In this document: in pieces, positions 9,433-18,681 of the stretch | Numbering within the stretch: the stretch's first letter is position 1 | Layout of the letters: each line of letters opens with the position of its first letter | Origin: Klebsiella variicola | GTDB lineage: Bacteria; Pseudomonadota; Gammaproteobacteria; Enterobacterales; Enterobacteriaceae | Assembly: GCF_000828055.2 (NCBI RefSeq) | Contig: NZ_CP010523.2 | Span: 1,364,001-1,428,000 of the forward strand | Direction: 5' to 3' | DNA: 64,000 nucleotides | Notes under the pieces: model-generated | What the model was told of the DNA's origin: nothing | The model's database searches: none | The model's input: the letters and a program-made list of their open reading frames with translations, nothing else | Translations under genes and position numbers: made by a program

Positions 9433-10497
9433 ATGCTTGAGATGTTAATGCAGTGGTACCGCCGTCGATTCAGCGACCCTGAGGCGATAGCGCTGCTGGT
9501 TATTTTGCTTGCCGGTTTCGGCATCATGTTCTTTTTCAGCGGTCTGTTAGCGCCGTTACTGGTGGCTATCGTACTGGCCTATCTGCTGGAGTGGCCGACG
9601 GTTCGTCTGGAACGGATTGGCCTGTCGCGCACCTGGGCGACCTCGCTGGTGCTGATCCTCTTTGTGGGCATCCTGCTATTGCTGGCCTTTGTGGTGATGC
9701 CGGTGGCCTGGCAGCAGGGGATCTATCTCATCCGCGATATGCCGGGTATGCTCAACAAACTCTCTGATTTTGCCGCTACGCTGCCGCGGCGCTATCCGGC
9801 GTTAATGGATGCCGGCATCATCGATGCGATGGCGGAAAATATGCGCAATCGGATGTTGACGGTGGGCGACTCGGTAGTGAAGTACTCTCTGGCCTCGCTG
9901 GTGGGGCTGCTTACCCTGGCGGTCTATTTGGTGCTGGTGCCGCTGATGGTCTTCTTCCTGTTGAAGGATAAAGAGCAGATGCTCAACGCGGTGCGCCGCG
10001 TACTGCCGCGTAATCGTGGCCTTGCCGGGCAGGTCTGGAAGGAGATGAATCAGCAGATCACCAACTACATTCGCGGCAAGGTGCTGGAGATGATTGTTGT
10101 CAGCGTCGCCACCTGGATCGGCTTTATTCTCTTTGGCCTCAACTACTCGCTGCTGCTGGCGGTGCTGGTGGGCTTCTCGGTGCTGATCCCCTATATCGGC
10201 GCGTTTGTGGTGACCATTCCGGTGGTGGGGGTGGCGCTGTTTCAGTTTGGCGCTGGCACTGAGTTCTGGAGCCTGTTCGCGGTCTATCTGATTATTCAGG
10301 GGCTGGACGGCAACCTGCTGGTCCCGGTGCTGTTCTCGGAAGCGGTCAATTTACACCCGCTGGTGATTATCCTGTCGGTGGTGATCTTTGGCGGGTTGTG
10401 GGGGTTCTGGGGCGTCTTCTTCGCCATTCCGCTGGCCACGCTGATTAAAGCGGTAGTGCATGCCTGGCCGGATGGCCTGGTGGTTGACGACGACTGA
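9433..10497 (+). CDS. perM: AI-2E family inner-membrane transporter PerM
   Basis: A 354-residue integral membrane protein of the PerM/TqsA (AI-2E exporter-like) family with about eight membrane segments. N-terminal hydrophobic stretches are followed by a soluble region around residues 100-200 and a conserved C-terminal helix bundle that includes the segment IQGLDGNLLVPVLFSE, which is typical of the family. The substrate is not established for PerM. The start ATG 9433 has GGGAAGG upstream. The gene is transcribed alone, divergent from bepA, and ends at a bidirectional terminator shared with bcp. Confidence 0.93.
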   Translation: MLEMLMQWYRRRFSDPEAIALLVILLAGFGIMFFFSGLLAPLLVAIVLAYLLEWPTVRLERIGLSRTWATSLVLILFVGILLLLAFVVMPVAWQQGIYLIRDMPGMLNKLSDFAATLPRRYPALMDAGIIDAMAENMRNRMLTVGDSVVKYSLASLVGLLTLAVYLVLVPLMVFFLLKDKEQMLNAVRRVLPRNRGLAGQVWKEMNQQITNYIRGKVLEMIVVSVATWIGFILFGLNYSLLLAVLVGFSVLIPYIGAFVVTIPVVGVALFQFGAGTEFWSLFAVYLIIQGLDGNLLVPVLFSEAVNLHPLVIILSVVIFGGLWGFWGVFFAIPLATLIKAVVHAWPDGLVVDDD

Positions 10498-10510
10498 CGT
10501 GTTCGGGATA

Positions 10511-10549
10511 AAAAAGACGCCGGGTGAGGATCTCCTCCCCCGGCGTCTT
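10511..10549. terminator. Bidirectional terminator between perM and bcp
   Basis: AAGACGCCGGG pairs with CCCGGCGTCTT around a short inner stem. The A run on the left side gives a T tract for the minus-strand transcript and so also serves bcp. Confidence 0.85.
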
Positions 10550-10557
10550 GCTCTGCA

Positions 10558-11028
10558 TCAGGCGTTTTCTTTCAGCCAGTTCAGCACCACGTCGTGGTGA
10601 TTGCTGGTCTTGAAGTCATCAAAGACGTGTTCGATTTTGCCATCGGCATCGACGAGGAAACTAATACGGTGAATACCGTCGTAGGTTTTCCCCATGAAGG
10701 ATTTTTCGCCCCAGACGCCAAACTGCTCGCAAACCTGATGGTTTTCATCAGACAGCAGCGTGAAGTTCAGCAGCTCTTTCTCGGCGAAACGGGAGAGCTT
10801 TTCCGGTTTATCGGTGCTGATGCCCAGCACTTCTACACCGGCTTTCTTCAGGTCGTCCATATTATCACGCAAGCCGCACGCCTGGACGGTGCAGCCCGGG
10901 GTCATGGCTTTCGGGTAAAAATAAACCAGGACACGTTGTCCCTGGAAGTCGGTTAAATTTACTTCCTCGCCGTCCTGGTCCGGTAAGCTAAATTTCGGTG
11001 CGATATCACCGGCTTTCAGTGGGGTCAT
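10558..11028 (-). CDS. bcp: Thioredoxin-dependent peroxiredoxin Bcp
   Basis: Bcp reduces hydrogen peroxide and organic peroxides in the cytosol, using thioredoxin for regeneration. The 156-residue protein has peroxidatic Cys46 and nearby Cys51 in TPGCTVQACGLRD, the atypical two-Cys arrangement of this family. It lies 3 nt after the gcvR stop and is co-transcribed with it, as in E. coli. The perM/bcp bidirectional terminator follows. Confidence 0.97.
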   Translation of the reverse strand: MTPLKAGDIAPKFSLPDQDGEEVNLTDFQGQRVLVYFYPKAMTPGCTVQACGLRDNMDDLKKAGVEVLGISTDKPEKLSRFAEKELLNFTLLSDENHQVCEQFGVWGEKSFMGKTYDGIHRISFLVDADGKIEHVFDDFKTSNHHDVVLNWLKENA

Positions 11029-11031
11029 GGG

Positions 11032-11598
11032 TTAAACTCCATCCTGTTCATCATGCTGTGAATAATTAACGATGTTAATACTGCCTTGTGCGTTCAGTTC
11101 TGTACATAGGGCTTTGAACGCTTGTTCGATATTTGCTGCATTTTGCGTCGCAGGACTGTGGGCAGTTATCTGGATAAAAAGCTGCGCGGAATCGCCGTCT
11201 CCCGGCTGAGTGCGGGACACCAGTTCCGCAATATTCATATTCCAGGTATCGCACAGGGCAGTGAAGCGCTCGATGATATGCGGTGAGTCCGGCACCTCAA
11301 CCTGGACCCAAACGGTGTTTGGCATGGCCTGCGGCGGGCGCGCAGTGGTGCGTTTCATCACGATCAACAATTCCAGCTCCGCACCTTTCAGCGGCAGGGT
11401 TGATTCGATCAGGTTAATCGCATTCCACGACCCGGAAAGCAGCATGATAAACGTAAACTCATCACCGAGCATGGCCAGCCGGCTGTCTTCGATATTACAA
11501 CCGCAGCTGCTGACGTGGCGAGTGATCGTATTCACGATGCCGGGACGGTCAGCCCCCAGGGCGGTAATAACCAGATAGTGTTGTAATGAGGCTGTCAA
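11032..11598 (-). CDS. gcvR: Glycine cleavage system transcriptional repressor GcvR (TTG start)
   Basis: GcvR binds GcvA and blocks activation of the glycine cleavage operon when glycine is low. Two ACT-type domains are seen, the first starting QHYLVITALGADRPGIVNTI and the second around VWVQVEVPDSP. The start is taken as TTG 11598-11596, giving MTASLQHYLVITALG and 188 residues; AGGAAG lies just upstream. The open frame extends 181 codons further, but that part covers the divergent dapA promoter and is not protein-like. Bcp follows in the same transcript. Confidence 0.93.
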   Translation of the reverse strand: MTASLQHYLVITALGADRPGIVNTITRHVSSCGCNIEDSRLAMLGDEFTFIMLLSGSWNAINLIESTLPLKGAELELLIVMKRTTARPPQAMPNTVWVQVEVPDSPHIIERFTALCDTWNMNIAELVSRTQPGDGDSAQLFIQITAHSPATQNAANIEQAFKALCTELNAQGSINIVNYSQHDEQDGV

Positions 11599-11751
11599 AC
11601 CTGTTCTTCCTTTAAAAAGGTGAGGTAACATTAGGAAAGCATAAAAAAAACCGCCATACAACATCCCTGATGGCGTCGGGTCTCTTGCTTTTATTGCAGC
11701 TCCAAACGTAACATTGAGAATCTTGTCGCACTTCTGCTCTGAGGATGGCCC

Positions 11752-12630
11752 ATGTTCACGGGAAGTATTGTAGCGCTTGTCACGCCGATGGATGAAAACG
11801 GTAATGTCTGCCGGACAAGCCTGAAAAAACTGATTGATTACCATGTCGCCAACGGAACCTCGGCGATCGTTTCGGTAGGGACTACCGGTGAATCCGCAAC
11901 GCTGAGCCATGAAGAGCATGGCGACGTAGTGATGATGACGCTGGAACTGGCCGACGGGCGTATTCCAGTTATCGCTGGCACGGGAGCCAATGCAACCGCA
12001 GAGGCGATTAGCCTGACCAAACGTTTTAACGACAGCGGTGTTGTCGGCTGCCTGACGGTCACTCCTTATTATAACCGCCCGACCCAGGAAGGCCTGTTCC
12101 AGCACTTTAAAGCTATCGCTGAACATACTGACCTGCCGCAAATTCTGTATAATGTGCCGTCCCGTACCGGTTGCGATATGCTGCCGGAAACCGTTGGCCG
12201 TCTGGCGGAAATTAAAAATATTGTCGGTATTAAGGAAGCTACAGGGAACTTAAGTCGCGTTCACCAGATCAAAGAGCTGGTTTCAGACGACTTTATTCTG
12301 CTGAGCGGTGACGATGCGACCGGTATGGACTTCATGCAGCTCGGCGGCGTGGGCGTGATTTCCGTCACCGCCAACGTGGCGGCGCGCGAAATGGCCGACA
12401 TGTGCCGTCTGGCGCTGGCGGGTCAATTTGCCGAAGCGCGTGCGATTAATCAGCGTCTGATGCCACTGCATACAAAATTATTTGTCGAACCCAATCCTAT
12501 CCCGGTGAAATGGGGATGCAAGGCGTTGGGTCTTGTGGCGACCGATACGCTGCGCTTGCCGATGACGCCCATCACCGACCATGGTCGTGAAGCCGTCACC
12601 GCCGCGCTGAAGCATGCCGGTTTGCTGTAA
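11752..12630 (+). CDS. dapA: 4-hydroxy-tetrahydrodipicolinate synthase DapA
   Basis: DapA condenses pyruvate with aspartate semialdehyde in the lysine/diaminopimelate pathway and is feedback-inhibited by lysine. The 292 residues are collinear with E. coli. Schiff-base Lys161 (GIKEATG) and Tyr133 (YNVPSRTG) are at the expected numbers, and GTTGESAT provides the substrate-binding threonines. ATG 11752 follows CTGAGGATGGCCC. bamC starts 16 nt downstream and is co-transcribed. dapE, acting later in the same pathway, is 6 kb away in this window. Confidence 0.98.
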   Translation: MFTGSIVALVTPMDENGNVCRTSLKKLIDYHVANGTSAIVSVGTTGESATLSHEEHGDVVMMTLELADGRIPVIAGTGANATAEAISLTKRFNDSGVVGCLTVTPYYNRPTQEGLFQHFKAIAEHTDLPQILYNVPSRTGCDMLPETVGRLAEIKNIVGIKEATGNLSRVHQIKELVSDDFILLSGDDATGMDFMQLGGVGVISVTANVAAREMADMCRLALAGQFAEARAINQRLMPLHTKLFVEPNPIPVKWGCKALGLVATDTLRLPMTPITDHGREAVTAALKHAGLL

Positions 12631-12646
12631 AGTTTAGGGAGATTTG

Positions 12647-13681
12647 ATGGCTTACTCAGTACAGAAGTCGCGCCTGGCGAAGGTTGCGGGTGTTTCGCTG
12701 GTTCTACTCCTCGCGGCCTGTAGTTCCGACTCGCGCTATAAGCGTCAGGTGAGCGGTGATGAGGCCTATTTACAGGCGTCACCGTTGAGCGAACTTCACG
12801 CGCCGGCGGGGATGATCCTGCCGATTCAGGTGGGCGATTACAACATTCCGGTGGCCAACAGCACCGGCGCGGTGGGCAAAGCGCTGGACATTCGCCCGCC
12901 GGCGCAGCCGCTGGCGTTGGTCAGCGGTGCGCGGACCCAGTTTAATGGCGATACCGCGACGCTGATGGTTGAGAACGGCCGCAGCGGCTCGCTGTGGGCG
13001 CAGGTCACCAGTATCCTTCAGTCGAAGAACTACGTTATCGCGAAACGCGATGATGCGAGCCAGACGCTGAACACCGACTGGGTTGAGTGGAACCGCCTTG
13101 ATGAAGATCAGCAGTATCGCGGTCGTTATCAAATCTCCGTCAAACCGCAGGGCTATCAGCAAGCGGTGGTCGTTAAGCTGGTGAATCTGGAGCAGGCGGG
13201 TAAACCGGTTGCCGATCCGGCGTCACTGCAGCGCTACAGCACCGCCATGCTGAACGTCATTTCTGAAGGCCTTGATGCGAGCGCCACCAGCGCCCAGAAC
13301 GCGGCCCAGCGCAGTGCTGGCGCCACCTTCGACGTGCAGAGCGCTGCCGATGACACCGGCCTGCCGATGCTTGTCGTTCGCGCGCCGTTTAACATGGTGT
13401 GGCAACGTCTGCCGGGCGCCCTCGAAAAAGTGGGAATGAAAGTGACCGACAGCACGCGCTCTCAGGGCAGCATGGCGCTGACCTACAAGCCGCTGTCTGA
13501 CAGCAGCTGGCAGGAGCTGGGCGCACGTGACCCGCAGCTGGCCTCCGGTGACTACAAACTGCAGGTCGGTGACCTCGATAACCGCAGTAGCCTGCAGTTC
13601 ATCGACCCGAAAGGTCACACTCTGACGCAGTCGCAAAATGACGCCCTGGTAGCCGTATTCCAGGCCGCATTTAACAAGTAA
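12647..13681 (+). CDS. bamC: Outer membrane assembly lipoprotein BamC
   Basis: BamC is a lipoprotein of the BAM complex that inserts beta-barrel proteins into the outer membrane. The 344 residues begin [20 protein letters not shown] and carry a lipobox LLAAC with lipidated Cys25. Two helix-grip domains make up the middle and C-terminal parts, ending in [20 protein letters not shown] 12647 is preferred to the adjoining TTG 12644, because GGGAGAT is correctly spaced and the length then equals E. coli. It forms an operon with dapA and is closed by a terminator. Confidence 0.97.
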   Translation: MAYSVQKSRLAKVAGVSLVLLLAACSSDSRYKRQVSGDEAYLQASPLSELHAPAGMILPIQVGDYNIPVANSTGAVGKALDIRPPAQPLALVSGARTQFNGDTATLMVENGRSGSLWAQVTSILQSKNYVIAKRDDASQTLNTDWVEWNRLDEDQQYRGRYQISVKPQGYQQAVVVKLVNLEQAGKPVADPASLQRYSTAMLNVISEGLDASATSAQNAAQRSAGATFDVQSAADDTGLPMLVVRAPFNMVWQRLPGALEKVGMKVTDSTRSQGSMALTYKPLSDSSWQELGARDPQLASGDYKLQVGDLDNRSSLQFIDPKGHTLTQSQNDALVAVFQAAFNK

Positions 13682-13683
13682 TC

Positions 13684-13711
13684 AAAAGGGCTGGAGCAAT
13701 CCGGCCCTTTT
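13684..13711 (+). terminator. Terminator after bamC
   Basis: AAAAGGGC (13684-13691) pairs with GCCCTTTT (13704-13711); the T residues belong to the right arm. It separates the dapA-bamC unit from purC. Confidence 0.75.
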
Positions 13712-13722
13712 AATATATAGTG

Positions 13723-13738
13723 ACGCAAACGTGTGCGT
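13723..13738. promoter_or_regulatory. PurR operator of purC
   Basis: ACGCAAACGTGTGCGT differs from the PurR consensus at one position of 16. It directly abuts the ERIC element that lies between it and purC, so the start codon is 171 bp away. Confidence 0.9.
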
Positions 13739-13864
13739 ATACACATCATCCTTCAAATTGCCTCTTTGTTGGCCGCCTTCGTTCACCCCAGTCACTTACT
13801 TTTGTAAGCTCCTGGGGATTCGCTCAGTTGCCGCCTCGATGCACTTTGAATGATTTTGTGTATA
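13738..13864. repeat. ERIC (IRU) element, 127 bp
   Basis: The element is exactly the canonical ERIC length. Its core contains GTAAGCTCCTGGGGATTC and CACCCCAGTCACTTACTT, the two sequences used for ERIC primers. Terminal inverted repeats begin TATACACA and end TGTGTATA, agreeing at 17 of 20 positions. It sits between the PurR operator and the purC start, so a purC mRNA starting near the operator would carry it as a structured leader. Confidence 0.95.
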
Positions 13865-13909
13865 GGTGGAAACGTATTTTTAGGCTCAATATCACTGGAG
13901 TAGTGAAAG

Positions 13910-14623
13910 ATGAAAAAGCAAGCTGAGTTGTATCGTGGTAAGGCGAAGACAGTATACAGCACCGATAATCCGGACCTGCTGGTACTGGAATTCCGTAACG
14001 ATACGTCAGCAGGTGATGGCGCGCGCATCGAGCAGTTCGATCGTAAAGGCATGGTGAATAACAAGTTCAACCATTTCATTATGAGCAAACTGGCAGAAGC
14101 GGGCATCCCTACCCAGATGGAAGCGCTGCTTTCCGATACCGAATGTCTGGTGAAAAAACTGGATATGGTGCCGGTAGAGTGCGTGGTGCGTAACCGTGCG
14201 GCAGGCTCGCTGGTAAAACGTTTAGGCATTGAAGAAGGTATCGAGCTGAACCCGCCGCTGTTCGACCTGTTCCTGAAAAACGATGCTATGCACGATCCGA
14301 TGGTCAACGACTCCTACTGCGAAACCTTCGGCTGGGTGAGCAAAGAGAATCTGGCGCGGATGCGCGAGCTGACCTACAAAGCCAACGACGTGCTGAAAAA
14401 GCTGTTCGATGACGCCGGTCTGATTCTGGTGGACTTTAAGCTGGAGTTTGGTCTGTTCAAAGGCGAAGTGGTGCTGGGCGACGAGTTTTCGCCGGACGGC
14501 AGCCGTCTGTGGGATAAAAACACCCTCGATAAAATGGACAAAGACCGCTTCCGCCAGAGCCTTGGCGGCCTGATCGAAGCCTACGAAGAAGTGGCTCACC
14601 GCCTGGGCGTTAAGCTCGACTAA
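13910..14623 (+). CDS. purC: SAICAR synthetase PurC
   Basis: PurC joins aspartate to CAIR using ATP to form SAICAR in purine synthesis. The 237 residues are nearly the same as E. coli PurC from [13 protein letters not shown] onward, with conserved [15 protein letters not shown] and LVDFKLEFG motifs. ATG 13910 follows TGGAGTAGTGAAAG. Expression is expected to be repressed by PurR through the operator at 13723; the intervening ERIC could alter mRNA stability or translation. A perfect 12-bp hairpin follows the gene. Confidence 0.98.
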   Translation: MKKQAELYRGKAKTVYSTDNPDLLVLEFRNDTSAGDGARIEQFDRKGMVNNKFNHFIMSKLAEAGIPTQMEALLSDTECLVKKLDMVPVECVVRNRAAGSLVKRLGIEEGIELNPPLFDLFLKNDAMHDPMVNDSYCETFGWVSKENLARMRELTYKANDVLKKLFDDAGLILVDFKLEFGLFKGEVVLGDEFSPDGSRLWDKNTLDKMDKDRFRQSLGGLIEAYEEVAHRLGVKLD

Positions 14624-14632
14624 CCCGCCCGC

Positions 14633-14665
14633 CGCCAGAAGATGGCCTCATCTTCTGGCGTCTCT
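14633..14665 (+). terminator. Hairpin after purC
   Basis: CGCCAGAAGATG pairs perfectly with CATCTTCTGGCG across a 4-nt loop, followed by the T-rich TCTCTTG. Probable purC terminator. Confidence 0.75.
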
Positions 14666-14742
14666 TGCTGTTTCCTGTGGTAATCCTGCGCTGAACCGCC
14701 TACGATCTCTGCTATTGATACATAACAGGGAATGAGGTGCTT

Positions 14743-15618
14743 ATGCGCTGGCAAGGGCGTCGCGAAAGCGACAATGTTGAAGATCGACGTGGTCAATCAG
14801 GCTCGCCGTTTGGCGGCAGCGGGGGCGGCGGTTTCCGTCTGCCGAGCGGGAAGGGCGGCATTGTACTGCTGATTATTGTGCTGGTGGCGGGCTACTACGG
14901 CGTGGATTTGACCGGCATGCTGACCGGGGAGCCGATGCCGCAGCAGCAGACCTCCACGCAGCGCTCCATCAGTCCGAAAGACGATGAAGCGGCGAAGTTT
15001 ACTTCCGTCATTCTGGCCACCACCGAAGATACCTGGGGACCGATCTTTGAAAAGATGGGCCGCCAGTACCCCCAGCCAAAACTGGTGCTCTACCGCGGCG
15101 CGACCCGTACCGGCTGCGGCACCGGTCAGTCGGTGATGGGGCCGTTCTACTGTCCTGCCGACAGCACGGTCTATATCGACCTGTCCTTCTACGATGAGAT
15201 GAAAAATAAACTGGGCGCCGACGGCGACTTTGCTCAGGGGTACGTCATTGCTCATGAGGTGGGCCACCACGTGCAAAAACTGCTGGGCATTGAGCCGAAA
15301 GTTCGCCAGCAACAGCAGCATGCCACCGAGGCCGAAGCCAACCGTCTGTCGGTGAAGATGGAGCTGCAGGCGGACTGCTTCGCCGGCGTCTGGGGCCATA
15401 ATATGCAGCAGCAGGATATTCTGGAAACCGGCGATCTGCAGGAGGCGCTGAACGCTGCCGAAGCCATCGGCGACGACCGTCTGCAGCAGCAGAGCCAGGG
15501 GCGCGTGGTACCGGACAGCTTTACCCACGGCACGTCAAAACAGCGCTACACCTGGTTCAAACGCGGTTTCGACAGCGGCGATCCGGCGCAGTGCAATACC
15601 TTCGGCAGCGCGCTGTAA
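14743..15618 (+). CDS. ypfJ: Putative neutral zinc metallopeptidase YpfJ
   Basis: A 291-residue membrane-anchored protein. After a polar Gly/Arg-rich N-terminus there is one hydrophobic segment near residues 40-60 ([16 protein letters not shown]), placing the rest in the periplasm. The zinc-binding motif HEVGHHVQ and the downstream [13 protein letters not shown] helix are hallmarks of this metallopeptidase family. Substrates are unknown. ATG 14743 is chosen over the GTG two codons upstream: GAGGT is 4 nt before it and the start [16 protein letters not shown] equals that of E. coli. tmcA begins 9 nt downstream, so the two are co-transcribed. Confidence 0.92.
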   Translation: MRWQGRRESDNVEDRRGQSGSPFGGSGGGGFRLPSGKGGIVLLIIVLVAGYYGVDLTGMLTGEPMPQQQTSTQRSISPKDDEAAKFTSVILATTEDTWGPIFEKMGRQYPQPKLVLYRGATRTGCGTGQSVMGPFYCPADSTVYIDLSFYDEMKNKLGADGDFAQGYVIAHEVGHHVQKLLGIEPKVRQQQQHATEAEANRLSVKMELQADCFAGVWGHNMQQQDILETGDLQEALNAAEAIGDDRLQQQSQGRVVPDSFTHGTSKQRYTWFKRGFDSGDPAQCNTFGSAL

Positions 15619-15627
15619 TCGCCACCG

Positions 15628-17631
15628 ATGATGGACGCGCTGCTTGACCTCACCGCGCAGATGGCGCGGGAGGGGATCCGTCGCCTGCTGGTGCTCAGCG
15701 GCGATGAGGCCTGGACGCTGCAGCAGGCGCAGGCGCTACGGGAGCGGCTCGGCGGCGATGGTCTGTGGGTAGGCTCCGATCCGGTTTCTGCGCCCTGCGT
15801 GGCGCCTGGCGCCCTGAAGACGCTGCTGGGGCGGGAAGTGATGCACGCCTTTTTCGATGCCCGGCGCGGGTGTGACGTGGCGGCCCTGGCGGCCCTGAGC
15901 GGTACGCTGCGGGCGGGAAGCTGGCTGGTGCTGCTGACGCCCCCCTTCGCCGACTGGCCGACCCGGGCGGATGAGGACTCCCTGCGCTGGAGCGATACTC
16001 CCGACCCTATCGTTACCCCCAACTTTGTTCACCGCTGCTGCCGGCAGTTTATCGCCGATCCGGAGGTGCTGCTCTGGCAGCAGTCGGACCGGCCGCGCTT
16101 CCCGCTGGCCGCCCCCCGCCCTGACTGGCATCCCGCCGATGGCCACCCCCAGGCCGAGCAGGCGCTAATCCTTGAGCAACTGTTGCGGCTGCCGCCCGGT
16201 ATCGCGGCGGTGACGGCAGAGCGCGGGCGAGGGAAATCCGCTCTCGCGGGCATGCTGCTGCGCCAGCTTGGGGGCGAGGCCATCGTCACCGCCCCAACGC
16301 GTAGCGCCGTCGAGGTGCTGGCGAGCTTTGCCGGCGAGGCGTTCCGCTTTATGGCGCCCGATGCGCTGTTGGCGTCGCAAGAAACGGCGGCCTGGCTGAT
16401 TGTCGATGAGGCCGCGTCGATCCCGGCTCCGCTTCTCCGGCAGCTGGTGAGCCGTTTTCCCCGCACGCTACTCACCACGACGGTGCAGGGTTATGAAGGC
16501 ACCGGTCGCGGATTCCTGCTGAAATTTTGCGCCAGCCTGCCCCGTCTGCAGTCATTCAGCCTGAGCGCCCCGATCCGCTGGGCGGCGGGCTGTCCGCTGG
16601 AGTCAGCCATCCGTCAGTTGCTGATCTTTAACGATGAGGCATTTCGCGACGCGCCGACGGGGGAGGTGGTGCTGGAAGCGGTTAATCAGTCCTGCTGGCA
16701 ATCGCAGCCAGCGCTACCGGAGGCGATGTACCAGCTATTGTCCGGGGCGCACTACCGGACTTCCCCGCTCGATCTGCGGCGCATGATGGATGCCCCCGGC
16801 CAGGCTTTTCGCTGCGCTCGCGCCAGCGGCGCGGTGGCGGGCGCGCTATGGCTGGTGGCCGAGGGGGGACTTTCTCCCGAACTTAGCCGGGCGGTGTGGG
16901 CAGGGTTTCGCCGGCCGCGCGGGAATCTGGTCGCCCAGTCGCTGGCGGCGCATGGCGGCAGTCCCCTGGCGGCGACGCTGTCCGGGCTGCGGGTCAGTCG
17001 GATCGCTGTCCATCCTGCCCGTCAGCGCGATGGTCTCGGGCAGAAGATGATCGCCAGTATCGCCGCCGATGCCGCAGGCTATGACTATCTGTCCGTCAGC
17101 TTCGGCTATACCCCTGAGCTGTGGCGCTTCTGGCAACGCTGCGGGTTTATCCTCGTGCGGCTGGGAACCCATCGCGAGGCCAGCAGCGGCTGCTATACCG
17201 CGATGGCTCTGTTCCCGCTGACTGCGGCGGGGCACCAGCTCGCGCAGCGGGAGACGCAGCGGCTGCTGCGGGATGAATATTGGCTTCGCCCGTGGCGGGA
17301 CGAATCCGCGCCGCTGCCGGCCGTCGCAGACGCTATGCTTAGTGATGAGGACTGGCTGGAAGCGGCGAGCTTTGCTTTCGCCCATCGCCCGCTGGCCGCG
17401 GCGCTGGGCTGCCTCAACCGCCTGCTGATGCAGGCCGACATGCCGTTGCCGGCTCTGCGCGGACGTCTGCAGGGGGAAGAGGAAGCCGCGCTGTGTGCTG
17501 CGCTGCGGCTGACGGGGCGTAAAGCCCTGCTGGCGAGATGGCGTGTTGAGGCCGCTGACGCCTTGCGCTTCCTCGATGCAGCGCGTGCTGAGGCGCTGCG
17601 TCAGCAGGTGGCGCATCTGCAATTATTTTAA
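15628..17631 (+). CDS. tmcA: tRNA(Met) cytidine acetyltransferase TmcA
   Basis: TmcA makes N4-acetylcytidine at the wobble position of elongator tRNA-Met, using acetyl-CoA and ATP, and so prevents misreading of AUA. The 667 residues show an N-terminal DUF1726-type domain, a helicase-like ATPase with Walker A AERGRGKSA near residue 200 and WLIVDEAASIP as Walker B, then a GNAT domain (RVSRIAVHPARQRDGLGQKM) and a C-terminal tRNA-binding part. ATG 15628 or the next ATG 15631 may start it. The sequence diverges from E. coli mainly in the C-terminal third. Confidence 0.95.
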   Translation: MMDALLDLTAQMAREGIRRLLVLSGDEAWTLQQAQALRERLGGDGLWVGSDPVSAPCVAPGALKTLLGREVMHAFFDARRGCDVAALAALSGTLRAGSWLVLLTPPFADWPTRADEDSLRWSDTPDPIVTPNFVHRCCRQFIADPEVLLWQQSDRPRFPLAAPRPDWHPADGHPQAEQALILEQLLRLPPGIAAVTAERGRGKSALAGMLLRQLGGEAIVTAPTRSAVEVLASFAGEAFRFMAPDALLASQETAAWLIVDEAASIPAPLLRQLVSRFPRTLLTTTVQGYEGTGRGFLLKFCASLPRLQSFSLSAPIRWAAGCPLESAIRQLLIFNDEAFRDAPTGEVVLEAVNQSCWQSQPALPEAMYQLLSGAHYRTSPLDLRRMMDAPGQAFRCARASGAVAGALWLVAEGGLSPELSRAVWAGFRRPRGNLVAQSLAAHGGSPLAATLSGLRVSRIAVHPARQRDGLGQKMIASIAADAAGYDYLSVSFGYTPELWRFWQRCGFILVRLGTHREASSGCYTAMALFPLTAAGHQLAQRETQRLLRDEYWLRPWRDESAPLPAVADAMLSDEDWLEAASFAFAHRPLAAALGCLNRLLMQADMPLPALRGRLQGEEEAALCAALRLTGRKALLARWRVEAADALRFLDAARAEALRQQVAHLQLF

Positions 17632-17707
17632 CTAACTCATTCAGTTAAATGACATGGTCATATCTGGCGAGCGGCGTAAACTGCCCGCATACACTAAGGA
17701 GACAGCC

Positions 17708-18403
17708 ATGAAACACGATCATTTTATTGTTCAAAGCCCTGCGACGCCTGCGCAACAGCTGTTGCTGCTGTTTCATGGTGTGGGTGATAACCCGGTCTCT
17801 ATGGGGCAAATCGGCAGCTGGTTCGCGCCGCAGTTTCCCGATGCGCTAATTGTCAGCATCGGCGGGGTCGAACCTTGCGGTCCCAACGGTCGGCAGTGGT
17901 TTTCGGTGCAGGGAGTGACGGAAGAGAATCGTCAGCAGCGCATCGATGCCATTATGCCGACCTTCATTGACATTGTGCGCTACTGGCAGGAGAAAAGCGG
18001 CGTCAGTCCACTGGCCACCGCGCTGATCGGTTTCTCTCAGGGGGCGATTATGTCGCTGGAGAGTATCAAAGCGGCGCCAGATCTGGCTTCAAGAGTGATC
18101 GCCTTTAATGGCCGCTACGCGACGCTGCCGATGACGGCAACGACGGCCACCACCATTCATCTGATCCACGGGGGGGAAGATCGGGTTATCGACCTGGCGT
18201 GGGCGGTGTCGGCTCAGGAGGCATTACAGCAGGCGGGCGGCGACGTGACCTTAGATATTGTTGACGATCTGGGGCATGCCATTGACGATCGCAGCATGCA
18301 GTTTGCCATCGAGCGTCTGCGTTATACCGTGCCGAAGCACTATTTTGATGAGGCGCTGAGCGGCAGTACGCCAAAAGGGGACGATATCATCGAAATGCTG
18401 TAA
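17708..18403 (+). CDS. ypfH: Serine hydrolase/esterase YpfH
   Basis: A 231-residue alpha/beta hydrolase of the phospholipase/carboxylesterase family. The nucleophile elbow is GFSQGA, the oxyanion region LLFHGVGDNP, and Asp and His of the triad lie in HGGEDRVID and DDLGHAID. E. coli YpfH is reported as an esterase; the natural substrate is not known. The start at ATG 17708 has AAGGAGACA upstream and gives the E. coli length and N-terminus MKHDHF; an upstream in-frame start would add 18 residues without support. Cytosolic, no signal peptide. Confidence 0.93.
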   Translation: MKHDHFIVQSPATPAQQLLLLFHGVGDNPVSMGQIGSWFAPQFPDALIVSIGGVEPCGPNGRQWFSVQGVTEENRQQRIDAIMPTFIDIVRYWQEKSGVSPLATALIGFSQGAIMSLESIKAAPDLASRVIAFNGRYATLPMTATTATTIHLIHGGEDRVIDLAWAVSAQEALQQAGGDVTLDIVDDLGHAIDDRSMQFAIERLRYTVPKHYFDEALSGSTPKGDDIIEML

Positions 18404-18424
18404 CCCCGGCGGACGGGGTTACAG
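18398..18424. terminator. Convergent hairpin between ypfH and ypfN
   Basis: CTGTAACCCC and GGGGTTACAG form a perfect 10-bp stem with a 7-nt loop; the ypfH stop codon lies in the left arm. There is no T tract, so termination may be factor-assisted or the hairpin may protect the 3' end. Confidence 0.55.
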
Positions 18425-18451
18425 GCGGGCAGTACCGCGATAAAGGCAAAC

Positions 18452-18655
18452 TTACGGTTTCTTCGACTGGTCGTGCTTCGGCCAGTCGTCGTCATCGTCC
18501 CATTTATCGTTAAAATCGCGGTGCGGCGGCAGATCGGGTTTGTTGTTAAGGAATTTTTTGTGGTCAACGCGGTTCAGATCTTTGATCACGTTGATAATCA
18601 CCCCCACCAAAAAGACCAGAACCAGAATCCACCAGTGTTTAATAAGCCATTCCAT
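18452..18655 (-). CDS. ypfN: UPF0370 small membrane protein YpfN
   Basis: A 67-residue protein with one membrane helix at about residues 6-24 ([18 protein letters not shown]), followed by a charged tail with a run of acidic residues (DDDDDW). It matches E. coli YpfN over its length. Function unknown. It is the last gene of the minus-strand yffB-dapE-ypfN set, 26 nt after dapE. Confidence 0.9.
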   Translation of the reverse strand: MEWLIKHWWILVLVFLVGVIINVIKDLNRVDHKKFLNNKPDLPPHRDFNDKWDDDDDWPKHDQSKKP

Positions 18656-18681
18656 GCGCGCTTCCTCTTTACGTCAATTCG

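Noticed and set aside
11599..12141. N-terminal extension of GcvR by 181 codons
   Set aside because: It runs through the dapA gene and promoter on the opposite strand, and the TTG start gives the normal length with a ribosome site.
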